From assembly GCA_002386465.1 (NCBI GenBank), contig DGIT01000147.1, positions 1-24,483 on the forward strand: a DNA stretch of 24,483 nucleotides. Direction: 5' to 3'. Source of the DNA: Burkholderiales bacterium UBA4615. GTDB lineage: Bacteria; Pseudomonadota; Gammaproteobacteria; Burkholderiales; Burkholderiaceae_E. Of the stretch, positions 1-7,389 are shown piece by piece. Numbering within the stretch: position 1 is the first letter of the stretch; each line of letters begins with the position of its first letter. The notes beneath the pieces are model-generated. The model was not told where the DNA came from. It did no database searches and saw nothing but the letters and a program-made list of their open reading frames with translations. The position numbers were made by a program, and so were the translations under genes.

Positions 1-127
1 GCATCAGTGCCCAGGCCTCAGCGGGAGTGACCTCCCCGAAGTAAGGTAAAGATTTGACGCGGGCGCGCTCGGCTGCGCGAGCGAAAATCGCATCAGCGGG
101 ATCGCGTTGGGCGGATTCCGTATTCAT
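1..127 (-). CDS. Rhodanese-like (sulfurtransferase) protein, N-terminal 42 residues, cut by the window edge
   Basis: An open frame reads leftwards from ATG at 127 to the edge and gives 42 residues. A stretch reading LPYFGEVTPAEAWALM at residues 27-42 resembles the opening of the single-domain rhodanese-like proteins common in Burkholderiales, where a short helical lead precedes a PxEAW segment that begins the fold. The catalytic Cys loop of a rhodanese would lie outside the window, so activity cannot be judged. The gene has its own candidate promoter at 156-184. If it is not a rhodanese it is a small soluble protein of unknown role. The frame is well supported; the family call rests on a short segment. 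Confidence 0.6.
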   Translation of the reverse strand, partial: MNTESAQRDPADAIFARAAERARVKSLPYFGEVTPAEAWALM

Positions 128-155
128 CAGTCTGTGGGCTGTGGCTCAAAATTCG

Positions 156-184
156 AGTTTACCGAGATCGCAGGGTGCCGTCAG
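156..184 (-). promoter_or_regulatory. Candidate sigma70 promoter of the rhodanese-like gene
   Basis: Reading the minus strand, CTGACG (179-184) and TAAACT (156-161) are separated by 17 bases, close to the TTGACA/TATAAT pattern. The predicted start site lies about 20 bases before the ATG at 127. This is pattern matching only. Confidence 0.4.
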
Positions 185-296
185 TCGGATCACTGCCCGC
201 TGAATGGTCTGTACCTGGATCGGGTCAGGCAGCTTGAGGCGCCCGGGAGCGCAGCCCGGCAAGCGTGCCGACGCGGGGTCGACTCGAAGAGGCCGC

Positions 297-1073
297 TCAC
301 CGACCCTGAAAGCGCGGCGTCGTCTTGGCCAGAAACGCAGCGTAACCGGTGCGAAAGTCCTCGGTGTCAAAACAGTCGAAGCAGACTTCGCGCTCTGCTG
401 CGGACAACGGTGTCGGGTCCTGCAGGCGGCGGGCAAACTGCTTGTGCCAGCGGGCCACGAGCGGTGCGCCTTCGGCGATGCGGTGGGCTGCGGCATGCGC
501 TTCGTCGGCCACAGCGTCATCGGGCACCACACGGGTGACCAGGCCCTTGTCCTTGGCTTCAGCGGCATCGAAGATGCGCCCTTCCAGCAGAATCTCGAGC
601 GCCACATGGGGACCCACGAGTTTCACGAGCGGCGCCATTTCGTCGTAGGCCATCACCAGCCCCAGATTCTTGATCGGGGCACCAAATCGGCTGGAGGCGC
701 CGCAGATGCGCAGATCTGCGAGCGATGCGATCTCCAGTCCGCCGCCCACGCAAATGCCGTGGATTTGCGCCACGACCGGGTGACGACACGCCGCCATCTG
801 TGCAGCCGTGCGGTGCATGTCATGGCCATAGTCGATGGCCTGGGTCTTGTTGGAGCGCTCGGTGGCAAACTCTGAGATGTCGTTGCCTGGTGAGAAGGCG
901 CGCTCGCCCGCACCGCGCACGATCACGCAGCGCACTGCATCATCAGCCGACAGCGCCTCAAAGGCCTCGCCCAGCGCGCGCCACATTGGGCGCGTCATCG
1001 CATTCAGCTTGTGCGGCCGGTTGATGACGACGGTGGCGACGTAGCCGTCGCGTTCGATCAGGATCTCGTTCAT
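297..1073 (-). CDS. Enoyl-CoA hydratase/isomerase family (crotonase fold) protein
   Basis: The 258-residue product has the length and landmarks of the crotonase superfamily: an N-terminal INRPHKLNAM segment (18-26), GNDISEF (63-69) in the acyl-CoA/oxyanion-hole region, and GGGLEIASLADLRI (110-123). E114 matches one catalytic Glu of classical hydratases (Glu144 in rat mitochondrial enzyme). The second (Glu164, in the usual FGQPE motif) is replaced: the window reads FGAPIK, with I134 at that place. Simple 2-enoyl-CoA hydration is therefore doubtful, and isomerase, hydrolase or dehydratase chemistry is as likely. I chose ATG at 1073; an in-frame TTG at 1082 would add three residues. It is the last of three minus-strand genes. 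The 3-base-scale gap of about 50 bases to the receptor gene suggests co-transcription. The substrate is unknown. Confidence 0.85.
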   Translation of the reverse strand: MNEILIERDGYVATVVINRPHKLNAMTRPMWRALGEAFEALSADDAVRCVIVRGAGERAFSPGNDISEFATERSNKTQAIDYGHDMHRTAAQMAACRHPVVAQIHGICVGGGLEIASLADLRICGASSRFGAPIKNLGLVMAYDEMAPLVKLVGPHVALEILLEGRIFDAAEAKDKGLVTRVVPDDAVADEAHAAAHRIAEGAPLVARWHKQFARRLQDPTPLSAAEREVCFDCFDTEDFRTGYAAFLAKTTPRFQGR

Positions 1074-1093
1074 GTCGCTCAAAATTCAGTCAG

Positions 1094-1129
1094 CCCGCTG
1101 AGTGCGCCCGCTGAGTGCGCCCGCTCAGT
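1094..1129. repeat. Short 13-bp direct tandem repeat between two genes
   Basis: CCCGCTGAGTGCG occurs at 1094-1106 and again at 1107-1119. A partial third copy with one change starts at 1120 and includes the stop codon of the receptor gene (1125-1127). It looks like replication slippage and has no evident function. Confidence 0.6.
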
Positions 1130-2108
1130 CAGCCTTGACGTTCAGTTCCTTGACCATCTTTGTGTACTTGACGTTCTCGGCGCGCACGAACTCGCGGAAG
1201 GCTTCGGGGGTCTGCGGGCCCCCAAAGAGCACACCCTGCGGCTCGAGCTTGCTGCGCACCTCGGGGTCGGCCATCGCCTTTTTCATGGCCTCGTCGATCT
1301 TGGCCACGATTTCTCGGGGCAGGCCTTTCGGGCCCATTACCGAATACCAGTTGGTGACATCAAAACCGCGAATGCCTTTTTCCTCGAAGGTGGGTACATC
1401 CGGCAGTGAAGGCAGGCGCTTCTGGCTCGAAATGGCCAGTGCGCGCAATCTGCCCGAGCGGATGTGCTCCAGCACCGGCGGCAGGGTGTCGAAGTTTGCA
1501 TTGACCTGACCCGCCACCAGATCGACCACGGCCTGCCCGCTGCCCTTGTAAGGGATGTGGGTCATCTGCGTGCCGCTGATCTGGTTGAACAGGGCTCCGG
1601 CCAGATGCTGCGTGCTGCCCACACCCGATGAGGCATAGGTCATCACGCCGGGTTTGGCTTTGGCCAACGCGACGAGCTCCTCGACTGACTTGGCGGGCAC
1701 GCCCGGATTGACCACCAGCACGTTCGGCACATAGCCGATGTAGGTGATCGGGGTGAAGTCATTGAGCGCATCGAAGGGCACCTTGGCCATCACGTGCGGG
1801 GCGATCGCGTTGCTGTTGGCATGGCCTGCCAAGAGCGTGTAGCCGTCGGAGGGCGACTTGGCCACCGTATCGGCGGCGATCGTGCCGGCTGCGCCTGCGC
1901 GGTTTTCCACGACCACCTGCTGGCCGAGCAGATCGGAGAGTTTGGTGGCCAGCACGCGTGACACGATGTCGGTGCCGCCGCCCGGCGCAAAGCCGACCAG
2001 GAGCTTGATCGGCCGCGTAGGCCAGGATTGCGCCATGGCGCTGATGGGCAAAGTGCACGCAAGGGCTGCGAGCGTGCACAAACTGTGGCGTCGGCTTTGA
2101 GAGGCCAT
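1125..2108 (-). CDS. Bug-family periplasmic solute receptor (tripartite tricarboxylate transporter TctC-like)
   Basis: The 327-residue product begins with a signal peptide: two arginines (residues 6-7), a hydrophobic stretch to about residue 23, and AMA before a likely cut after residue 26. The mature part opens with WPTRPIKLLVGFAPGGGTD (29-47), a hallmark of Bug (TctC-type) receptors, followed by GQQVVVENRAGAAGTIAAD. These proteins bind carboxylates in the periplasm and usually hand them to TctA/TctB membrane partners. No TctA or TctB gene lies in the window, so this is an orphan receptor, as is common in Burkholderiales. An upstream in-frame ATG at 2171 exists, but ATG at 2108 has an AAGGAG ribosome site at 2116-2121 and gives a proper signal peptide, so I used it. 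The ligand is unknown; the neighbours hint at a hydroxy- or keto-acid. Confidence 0.92.
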   Translation of the reverse strand: MASQSRRHSLCTLAALACTLPISAMAQSWPTRPIKLLVGFAPGGGTDIVSRVLATKLSDLLGQQVVVENRAGAAGTIAADTVAKSPSDGYTLLAGHANSNAIAPHVMAKVPFDALNDFTPITYIGYVPNVLVVNPGVPAKSVEELVALAKAKPGVMTYASSGVGSTQHLAGALFNQISGTQMTHIPYKGSGQAVVDLVAGQVNANFDTLPPVLEHIRSGRLRALAISSQKRLPSLPDVPTFEEKGIRGFDVTNWYSVMGPKGLPREIVAKIDEAMKKAMADPEVRSKLEPQGVLFGGPQTPEAFREFVRAENVKYTKMVKELNVKAD

Positions 2109-2140
2109 TCGGGTCTCCTTGTTCGTTCGGATCGTCATAT

Positions 2141-2166
2141 CAAAATTGGGGTCAGACCCCATTTTG
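2141..2166 (-). terminator. Strong AT-flanked hairpin, likely terminator (or REP-like palindrome) after the aminotransferase gene
   Basis: GGGGTC (2148-2153), a single A, and GACCCC (2155-2160) form a perfect inverted repeat. The stem is extended by AAAAT on one side and ATTTT on the other, with one bulged T. On the minus strand it ends in ATTTT, like an intrinsic terminator, and it lies 42 bases past the aminotransferase stop. The A- and T-runs make it potentially bidirectional. The GGGGTC-N-GACCCC core also recurs as a dispersed palindrome in many bacteria, so a REP-type origin is possible. Only one copy is seen here. Confidence 0.6.
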
Positions 2167-2208
2167 CTCATTTTGCGCGCTGTGTGCCTCGGTTGGGCGG
2201 GCAGGGGT

Positions 2209-3432
2209 TCAGGCGGCTTTCAGTGCTGCCTTGGGTGTGGCGGCCTGCGCAAGATAATCGATCGCGGCCTGCACGCCACCCTTCTTGTGCGGCACGCCAG
2301 CGGCCTGCAGACCCATTTCCACTCCACCGAGCGTGCCCAGCAGTGACAGGTCGTTGAAGTCGCCCAGATGGCCGATGCGAAACACGCGGCCCCCCAGTTT
2401 GCCAAGGCCTGTGCCCAGCGACATGTTGAAGCGCTCAAGGACGCGCCTGCGAAACGCATCGGCGTCATGGCTCTTGCCGTGGGCATCCAGCGGCATGAGG
2501 ACGGCAGTCAGCGCGCTGCTGTACTCGGCCGGGTTGGTGCACAGGATCTCCAGGCCCCAGGCGCGCACCGCACAGCGCGTGGCCTCGGCATGCCGGTCGT
2601 GGCGTGCAAACACATTATGCATGCCCTCCGCCAGGAGCTGATCCAGCGCAGTCGCCAGTCCGTAGAGCAGATTCGTGGACGGCGTCGTGGGCCAATAGCC
2701 GCTGGCATTCGCCGCAATGATTTCATCCCATGCCCAGTACGCGCGTGGCAAGCCCGCTGTCTTCGATGCCTCGAGCGCCTTCGCAGACACCGCGTTAAAC
2801 GACAGGCCAGGCGGCAGCATCAGGCCCTTTTGCGAGCCGGCGATGGTCACGTCCACGCCCCACTCATCGTGACGGTAATCGATGGAGCCCAGCGATGAAA
2901 TCGTATCGACCAGCAGCAGCGCCGGATGCCCCGCGGCATCGATGGCCTTGCGCACCGCTGCAATGTTGGAGGTGACGCCCGTCGAGGTTTCGTTGTGCAC
3001 GACGGCCACGGCTTTGATGCGGTGCTGCGTATCAGCAGTCAGTCGGGCGTGAATAGCCTGTGCATTGACGCCGCTGCGCCAGTCGCCGGCGATGAATTCA
3101 GGCTTGAGCCCGAGCCGCTCAGCCAGCTTTTTCCAGAGTGAAGCGAAATGCCCGGTCTCGACCATCAGCACAGCATCACCTGCCGAGAGCGTGTTGACCA
3201 GCGCTGCCTCCCAGGCACCCGTGCCCGAGGCCGGATAAATGATGACCGGCTGGCGGGTCTGGAAGACCGGCTTGATGTCGGCCAGCACCTTCAGACCTAG
3301 CTGTGCGAACTCCGGGCCGCGATGGTCAATGGTGGGGTAATCGATGGCACGCAACACCGAGTCGGGCACATTGGTGGGCCCGGGGATTTGCAGAAAGTGG
3401 CGGCCGGCGGGATGCGAGTTGAGCGAGACCAT
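2209..3432 (-). CDS. Class V PLP aminotransferase, serine-glyoxylate / alanine-glyoxylate type
   Basis: The 407-residue enzyme carries the signature of alanine/serine-glyoxylate aminotransferases: FLQIPGPTNVPDSVLRAID (13-31), DYPTIDHRGPEF (31-42), PASGTGAWEAAL (67-78) for PLP phosphate binding, HNETSTG (147-153), D176 expected to pair with the pyridine nitrogen, and GSQKGLMLPPG (199-209) with K202 as the Schiff-base lysine. Such enzymes move the amino group of serine or alanine to glyoxylate, giving glycine plus hydroxypyruvate or pyruvate, in the cytoplasm. The frame extends upstream to 3585, but ATG at 3432 has GGAG about 10 bases before it and starts where homologues start. The gene diverges from a GntR regulator and a hydroxyacid dehydrogenase, which fits glyoxylate metabolism. 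The exact amino donor cannot be told from sequence. Confidence 0.88.
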   Translation of the reverse strand: MVSLNSHPAGRHFLQIPGPTNVPDSVLRAIDYPTIDHRGPEFAQLGLKVLADIKPVFQTRQPVIIYPASGTGAWEAALVNTLSAGDAVLMVETGHFASLWKKLAERLGLKPEFIAGDWRSGVNAQAIHARLTADTQHRIKAVAVVHNETSTGVTSNIAAVRKAIDAAGHPALLLVDTISSLGSIDYRHDEWGVDVTIAGSQKGLMLPPGLSFNAVSAKALEASKTAGLPRAYWAWDEIIAANASGYWPTTPSTNLLYGLATALDQLLAEGMHNVFARHDRHAEATRCAVRAWGLEILCTNPAEYSSALTAVLMPLDAHGKSHDADAFRRRVLERFNMSLGTGLGKLGGRVFRIGHLGDFNDLSLLGTLGGVEMGLQAAGVPHKKGGVQAAIDYLAQAATPKAALKAA

Positions 3433-3451
3433 GGGAGGGCACTCCTTTTTT

Positions 3452-3464
3452 GCATACAATATGC
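3452..3464. promoter_or_regulatory. Candidate GntR operator (GCATA-CAA-TATGC palindrome)
   Basis: A perfect 5-bp inverted repeat with a 3-base centre sits in the 82-base divergent gap between the aminotransferase and GntR genes. Short AT-rich palindromes of this size are typical sites for FCD-type GntR dimers. It overlaps the predicted -10 box of the aminotransferase promoter, so binding would be expected to repress. Confidence 0.5.
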
Positions 3465-3484
3465 GATATTCAATCCTTCGGCAA
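3456..3484 (-). promoter_or_regulatory. Candidate sigma70 promoter of the aminotransferase operon
   Basis: On the minus strand TTGCCG (3479-3484) and TATTGT (3456-3461) are 17 bases apart. Transcription would start about 3449, roughly 17 bases before the ATG at 3432, leaving room for the GGAG ribosome site. Confidence 0.45.
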
Positions 3485-3514
3485 CCCGCATGAGGTTGCG
3501 TTGAGTCCTGAGCC

Positions 3515-4234
3515 ATGCGACCTGCCGCCGCGTTCTCCGCACCCCCTGAGCCCACCAGCGTCATGGCCGCACTGGACCGGCGCATGCTTCACGAAGCGGT
3601 GGCCGAGAGCCTGCGTGAACGCATCATCGACGGTACGCTGGCGCCGGGCGCGCATCTGAATGAACGCGTGTTGTGCGAGCAGTTGCAGGTCTCGCGCACG
3701 CCGCTTCGCGAAGCGCTGCGCACCCTTGCAGGCGAGGGCGTGATCGAGTTGTTGCCCAACCGGGGCGCAGTGGTCGCAGCCATGTCGCGCGCCAGCATCG
3801 AGCATGCCTTCGAACTGATGCGCGTGCTCGAAGCCACTGCCGGTGAACTGGCAGCCCGCCGTGCTACCGAAGCCGACGTCGAGGCCATTACCCGCTTGCA
3901 TGCCGAGATGACGCGTGCACACGCTCGGCGCAACCTGCCAGTGTATTACCGGCTCAACCGCGAGATTCATGAAGCGATCGTGCGCTGCGCCGGCAACCCG
4001 GAACTGGAGTCGGCATACCTGCGCCTGAATGCCCGTTTGCAGGCGCTGCGGTTCCGCTCCAATCTGAATCGCGACAAGTGGGACGCAGCGCTGCGCGAAC
4101 ATCACGACATGATCGATGCCCTCACCCGCCGCGATGCGCGCAAGCTGGGCGCGCTCTTGCGTGCCCACCTCGATGCCAAGCGCGATGTGGTGCTGGCGCA
4201 ATGGGTTGAACCTGACCAGGACACCGCACGATGA
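3515..4234 (+). CDS. GntR-family transcriptional regulator, FCD (FadR/VanR-like) subfamily
   Basis: The 239-residue protein has an N-terminal winged helix-turn-helix (about residues 23-90): LRERIIDGTLAPGAHLNE, then VSRTPLREALRTLAGEGVI, the classical GntR recognition region. The C-terminal all-helical FCD ligand domain (about 95-230) shows three histidines in the expected spots (NREIHEAI, REHHDMI, LRAHLDAK) that normally bind a metal near a carboxylate effector. It diverges from the aminotransferase gene and overlaps the next gene by 4 bases (ATGA), so it is probably the local repressor, relieved by a hydroxy- or keto-acid. The start is uncertain: neither ATG at 3515 nor the in-frame ATG at 3563 has a good ribosome site. 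Confidence 0.92.
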   Translation: MRPAAAFSAPPEPTSVMAALDRRMLHEAVAESLRERIIDGTLAPGAHLNERVLCEQLQVSRTPLREALRTLAGEGVIELLPNRGAVVAAMSRASIEHAFELMRVLEATAGELAARRATEADVEAITRLHAEMTRAHARRNLPVYYRLNREIHEAIVRCAGNPELESAYLRLNARLQALRFRSNLNRDKWDAALREHHDMIDALTRRDARKLGALLRAHLDAKRDVVLAQWVEPDQDTAR

Positions 4235-7200
4235 CTGATTCGCACGCCACCGTAGCCTCTCGCCGCGTCTTTCTGTCGCCGCGGCTGGCGCGTAACGATC
4301 TCGCCCTCAGGCTGCAGCGCGAAATGCAGGGCGATGTGCTGTTTGATGCAGCCTCGCGCGGGCGCTACGCCACCGACGCTTCGATCTACCAGATCCAGCC
4401 GCTCGGTGTGGCGGTGCCGCGGTCTGAAGCTGATCTGGCCATCGCACTCGATGTGGCCCGCGATCTGAAAGTGCCAGTCCTGGCGCGTGGCGGTGGTACC
4501 TCGCAGTGCGGCCAGACTGTGGGTGAGGCGCTGGTCATCGACCACTCCAAGTGGTTGGGCGATGTGGTGGCCTTTGATACCGAGCAGGCACCCAAGGACC
4601 CTGCAAGCGCCACTGTGACGGTGCAGCCGGGCATGGTGCTCGATCGGCTCAATGCATTCCTCAAGCCGCATGGGCTGTGGTTCCCGGTCGACGTATCCAC
4701 CTCTGCGCAGGCCACGATTGGAGGCATGGCGGGCAACAACTCGTGTGGGTCGCGATCGATCGCATACGGCAACATGGTGCACAACGTGGTGGGGATTGAT
4801 GCTATCCACGACGATGGCACGCAGGCCTGGTGGGGCACCTTCACGCGCGGTGATGGTTCTGCAGGCGACATGTCGCTCTCCAGCAATCGCGTGCGCAACA
4901 TCGTGAGCGGCCTGCACGCCATTGCCGATCGCGAGCGCGACGAAATCCGCAGAGTCTGGCCCACCGTGATGCGGCGTGTGGGCGGCTACAACCTCGATAT
5001 TTTCGAGCCGCGCTCCCAACGTCCGTATACCGCGGACGGCGGGCTGAATCTGGCACATCTGCTGGTGGGCTCCGAAGGCACCCTGGCCTGGACGCGACGC
5101 CTCACGCTCAAGCTTTCGCCGCTGCCGGGCGCCAAGGTGCTGGGTGTGATCTCGTTTCCCACGTTTCGCCAGTCCATGGCCTTGACGCGGCATATCGTCG
5201 AACTTGGCCCGGTCGCAGTTGAACTGGTCGATCGCACGATGATCGAGCTGTCGCGTGCCAATCCCGCTTTTCGGCCCGTCATCGACAGTGCATTGGTGGG
5301 CGAGCCCCAGGCCGTGCTGCTGGTGGAGTTCGCAGGCGATTCGCGCGAGGCGCAGTGTGAAAAGCTTGCGCGCCTGCATGAGCTGATGGCCGATCTGGGG
5401 CTGCCCGGCAGCGTGATCGACCTGACCGACGACGCCCGCCAGAAGGCACTCTGGGAGGTGCGCAAGGCCGGTCTGAACATCATGATGTCGATGAAGGGCG
5501 ACGGCAAGCCGGTGTCATTCATCGAAGATTGCGCAGTCCCGCTGGAGCATCTGGCCGATTACACCGATCGGCTCACCGAAGTGTTCCATCGCCACGGCAC
5601 GCAGGGCACCTGGTATGCGCATGCATCGGTGGGCACACTGCATGTGCGGCCCATCCTGGACATGCGCCGTGCCGGTCCGGATGGTGGAGCAAGCCGCATG
5701 CGTGCAATTGCAGAAGAAGCCGCGGCACTGGTGCGCGAATACAAGGGCGCGTTTTCCGGTGAGCATGGCGACGGACTGGTGCGCAGCGAATGGGTGGCCT
5801 GGCAGTTTGGTGCACGACTCACGCGCGCCTTCGAGGAGGTCAAGGGTCTGTTCGATCCCGACAACCGGCTGAATCCGGGAAAGATCGTGCATCCCTCGAA
5901 GATGGACGACACCGCGCTCTTTCGCTTTGCACCCGGCTATGCGGTGCAGCCTTTGGTCACCGCACTCGATTGGTCGGACTGGAATCGCCTAAGCGATCCG
6001 GCTCCAGGTGCCGCACAACGCGCAGGCTTCGTGCTTGAAGGAAACGGCGTTGCACTCAGCGCTGCCGGCACCGGGAATGATCCGGCTCAAGGGTTTTCCA
6101 AGGCCATTGAGATGTGCAACAACAATGGTCATTGCCGCAAGTTCGATGCCGGCACCATGTGCCCGTCCTATCGGGTCACACGCGACGAGCAGCATCTGGT
6201 TCGCGGTCGGGCCAACACCCTGCGCCTGGCGGTATCGGGGCAACTGGGTCCCGAGGGTCTGGCCAGTGAAGCCGTGCGTGAAGCCATGGACCTGTGCGTG
6301 CAATGCAAGGGCTGCAAACGCGAGTGCCCCACCGGCGTGGACATGGCTCGCATGAAGACCGAGTTCCTGCATCACTGGCATGCACGCCATGGCCTGTCGC
6401 TGAAAGAGCGGCTGATTGCGCATTTGCCGCGCTGGGCCCCCTGGGCGGCGCGCGTGGCGCCCTTGGCCAATCTGCCTACCACCTGGCCCGCTCTGGGCCG
6501 TGTCCTCGCAGGTCTGGTCGGTCTGAGTCCGACACGCAGTCTGCCGAGGTTTCGATCAGACGGCTTCCTGCGCAGCCTGCGCGCTCCATCGGCTTTGGGC
6601 CCCGGCACGCAAGGCACGCGCGAAGTCGTGCTGTGGGTCGATACATTTGACGATCACCTCGAGCCAGACAACGCGCGCGCCGCGTTGCGCGTACTCGAAG
6701 CCGGTGGCTATCAGGTGCGCGTGGCCGGTGCGCCCGGCAGCGGCATTGCAACTGGCGAACGCGCGCTGTGCTGCGGCCGTACCTATCTGGCCGCCGGGCA
6801 GGTGGAGCAGGCCCGCGCCGAGGCACTGCGCACCCTGCGCGCCTTGCTGCCTTTTGCTCAGCGCGGCGTGCCCATCGTAGGCATTGAGCCTTCCTGCCTG
6901 CTGACGCTGCGCGATGAGTTTCTGGCCATGCGGCTGGATGCGGAAGTGGGCGTGCCCGGTGCAGCGCAACTGCTCTCCGATCATGCGCGTCTTCTCGAGG
7001 AATTCCTGGCCGATGAGCAGGCCGCTGGTCGCCTGCATCTGAAACTCAAAGCCTTGCCTGAATCACGCGCACTGGTCCACGGGCACTGCCATCAGAAGGC
7101 CTTCGATGCGTTTTCGCCTACCTTGTCGGTACTGCGTCTGGTGCCCGGCCTGAAAGTGGAGCCGATCGAGTCAGGCTGCTGTGGCATGGCTGGAAGTTTC

Positions 7201-7389
7201 GGCTATGACGCGCGCCATGCCGAGGTCTCAATGCGCATGGCGGAGCTGTCCTTGCTGCCCGCGGTGCGGGCCAGCACGTCCGATACCCTGATCGTGGCCG
7301 ATGGCACCAGTTGCCGGCATCAGATCGCTGACGGTACGCAGCGTCAGGCGCTGCATCTGGCACGGGTGCTGGAACGGGCGCTAGCCTGA
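4231..7389 (+). CDS. FAD-binding and Fe-S D-2-hydroxyacid (D-lactate-type) dehydrogenase, YdiJ-like
   Basis: This 1052-residue protein joins two halves. The N-terminal half is a PCMH-type FAD module with ARGGGTSQCGQTVG (85-98), followed by an FAD-oxidase C-terminal domain ending around GEHGDG (510-515). The second half is GlpC-like: two cysteine sets for [4Fe-4S] clusters (C629, C635, C643 and C689, C692, C695, C699-P) and two cysteine-rich CCG motifs (847-849 and 983-985). This order and length match YdiJ (1018 residues in E. coli) and related D-2-hydroxyglutarate or D-lactate dehydrogenases, which oxidise the acid and pass electrons on, probably to quinone via an unknown carrier. No membrane segment is evident. 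It is translationally coupled to the GntR gene. Its stop overlaps the stop of the convergent kinase by 9 bases. The substrate is not decided by sequence; neighbours favour glycolate or another D-2-hydroxyacid. Confidence 0.93.
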   Translation: MTDSHATVASRRVFLSPRLARNDLALRLQREMQGDVLFDAASRGRYATDASIYQIQPLGVAVPRSEADLAIALDVARDLKVPVLARGGGTSQCGQTVGEALVIDHSKWLGDVVAFDTEQAPKDPASATVTVQPGMVLDRLNAFLKPHGLWFPVDVSTSAQATIGGMAGNNSCGSRSIAYGNMVHNVVGIDAIHDDGTQAWWGTFTRGDGSAGDMSLSSNRVRNIVSGLHAIADRERDEIRRVWPTVMRRVGGYNLDIFEPRSQRPYTADGGLNLAHLLVGSEGTLAWTRRLTLKLSPLPGAKVLGVISFPTFRQSMALTRHIVELGPVAVELVDRTMIELSRANPAFRPVIDSALVGEPQAVLLVEFAGDSREAQCEKLARLHELMADLGLPGSVIDLTDDARQKALWEVRKAGLNIMMSMKGDGKPVSFIEDCAVPLEHLADYTDRLTEVFHRHGTQGTWYAHASVGTLHVRPILDMRRAGPDGGASRMRAIAEEAAALVREYKGAFSGEHGDGLVRSEWVAWQFGARLTRAFEEVKGLFDPDNRLNPGKIVHPSKMDDTALFRFAPGYAVQPLVTALDWSDWNRLSDPAPGAAQRAGFVLEGNGVALSAAGTGNDPAQGFSKAIEMCNNNGHCRKFDAGTMCPSYRVTRDEQHLVRGRANTLRLAVSGQLGPEGLASEAVREAMDLCVQCKGCKRECPTGVDMARMKTEFLHHWHARHGLSLKERLIAHLPRWAPWAARVAPLANLPTTWPALGRVLAGLVGLSPTRSLPRFRSDGFLRSLRAPSALGPGTQGTREVVLWVDTFDDHLEPDNARAALRVLEAGGYQVRVAGAPGSGIATGERALCCGRTYLAAGQVEQARAEALRTLRALLPFAQRGVPIVGIEPSCLLTLRDEFLAMRLDAEVGVPGAAQLLSDHARLLEEFLADEQAAGRLHLKLKALPESRALVHGHCHQKAFDAFSPTLSVLRLVPGLKVEPIESGCCGMAGSFGYDARHAEVSMRMAELSLLPAVRASTSDTLIVADGTSCRHQIADGTQRQALHLARVLERALA

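Noticed and set aside
204..875. 223-codon plus-strand frame opposite the enoyl-CoA hydratase-like gene
   Set aside because: Shadow of the crotonase-fold gene; no conserved features.
4102..5379. 425-codon minus-strand frame opposite the GntR/dehydrogenase junction
   Set aside because: No recognisable domain, His/Arg/Gln-rich composition, and it covers well-supported genes on the other strand.
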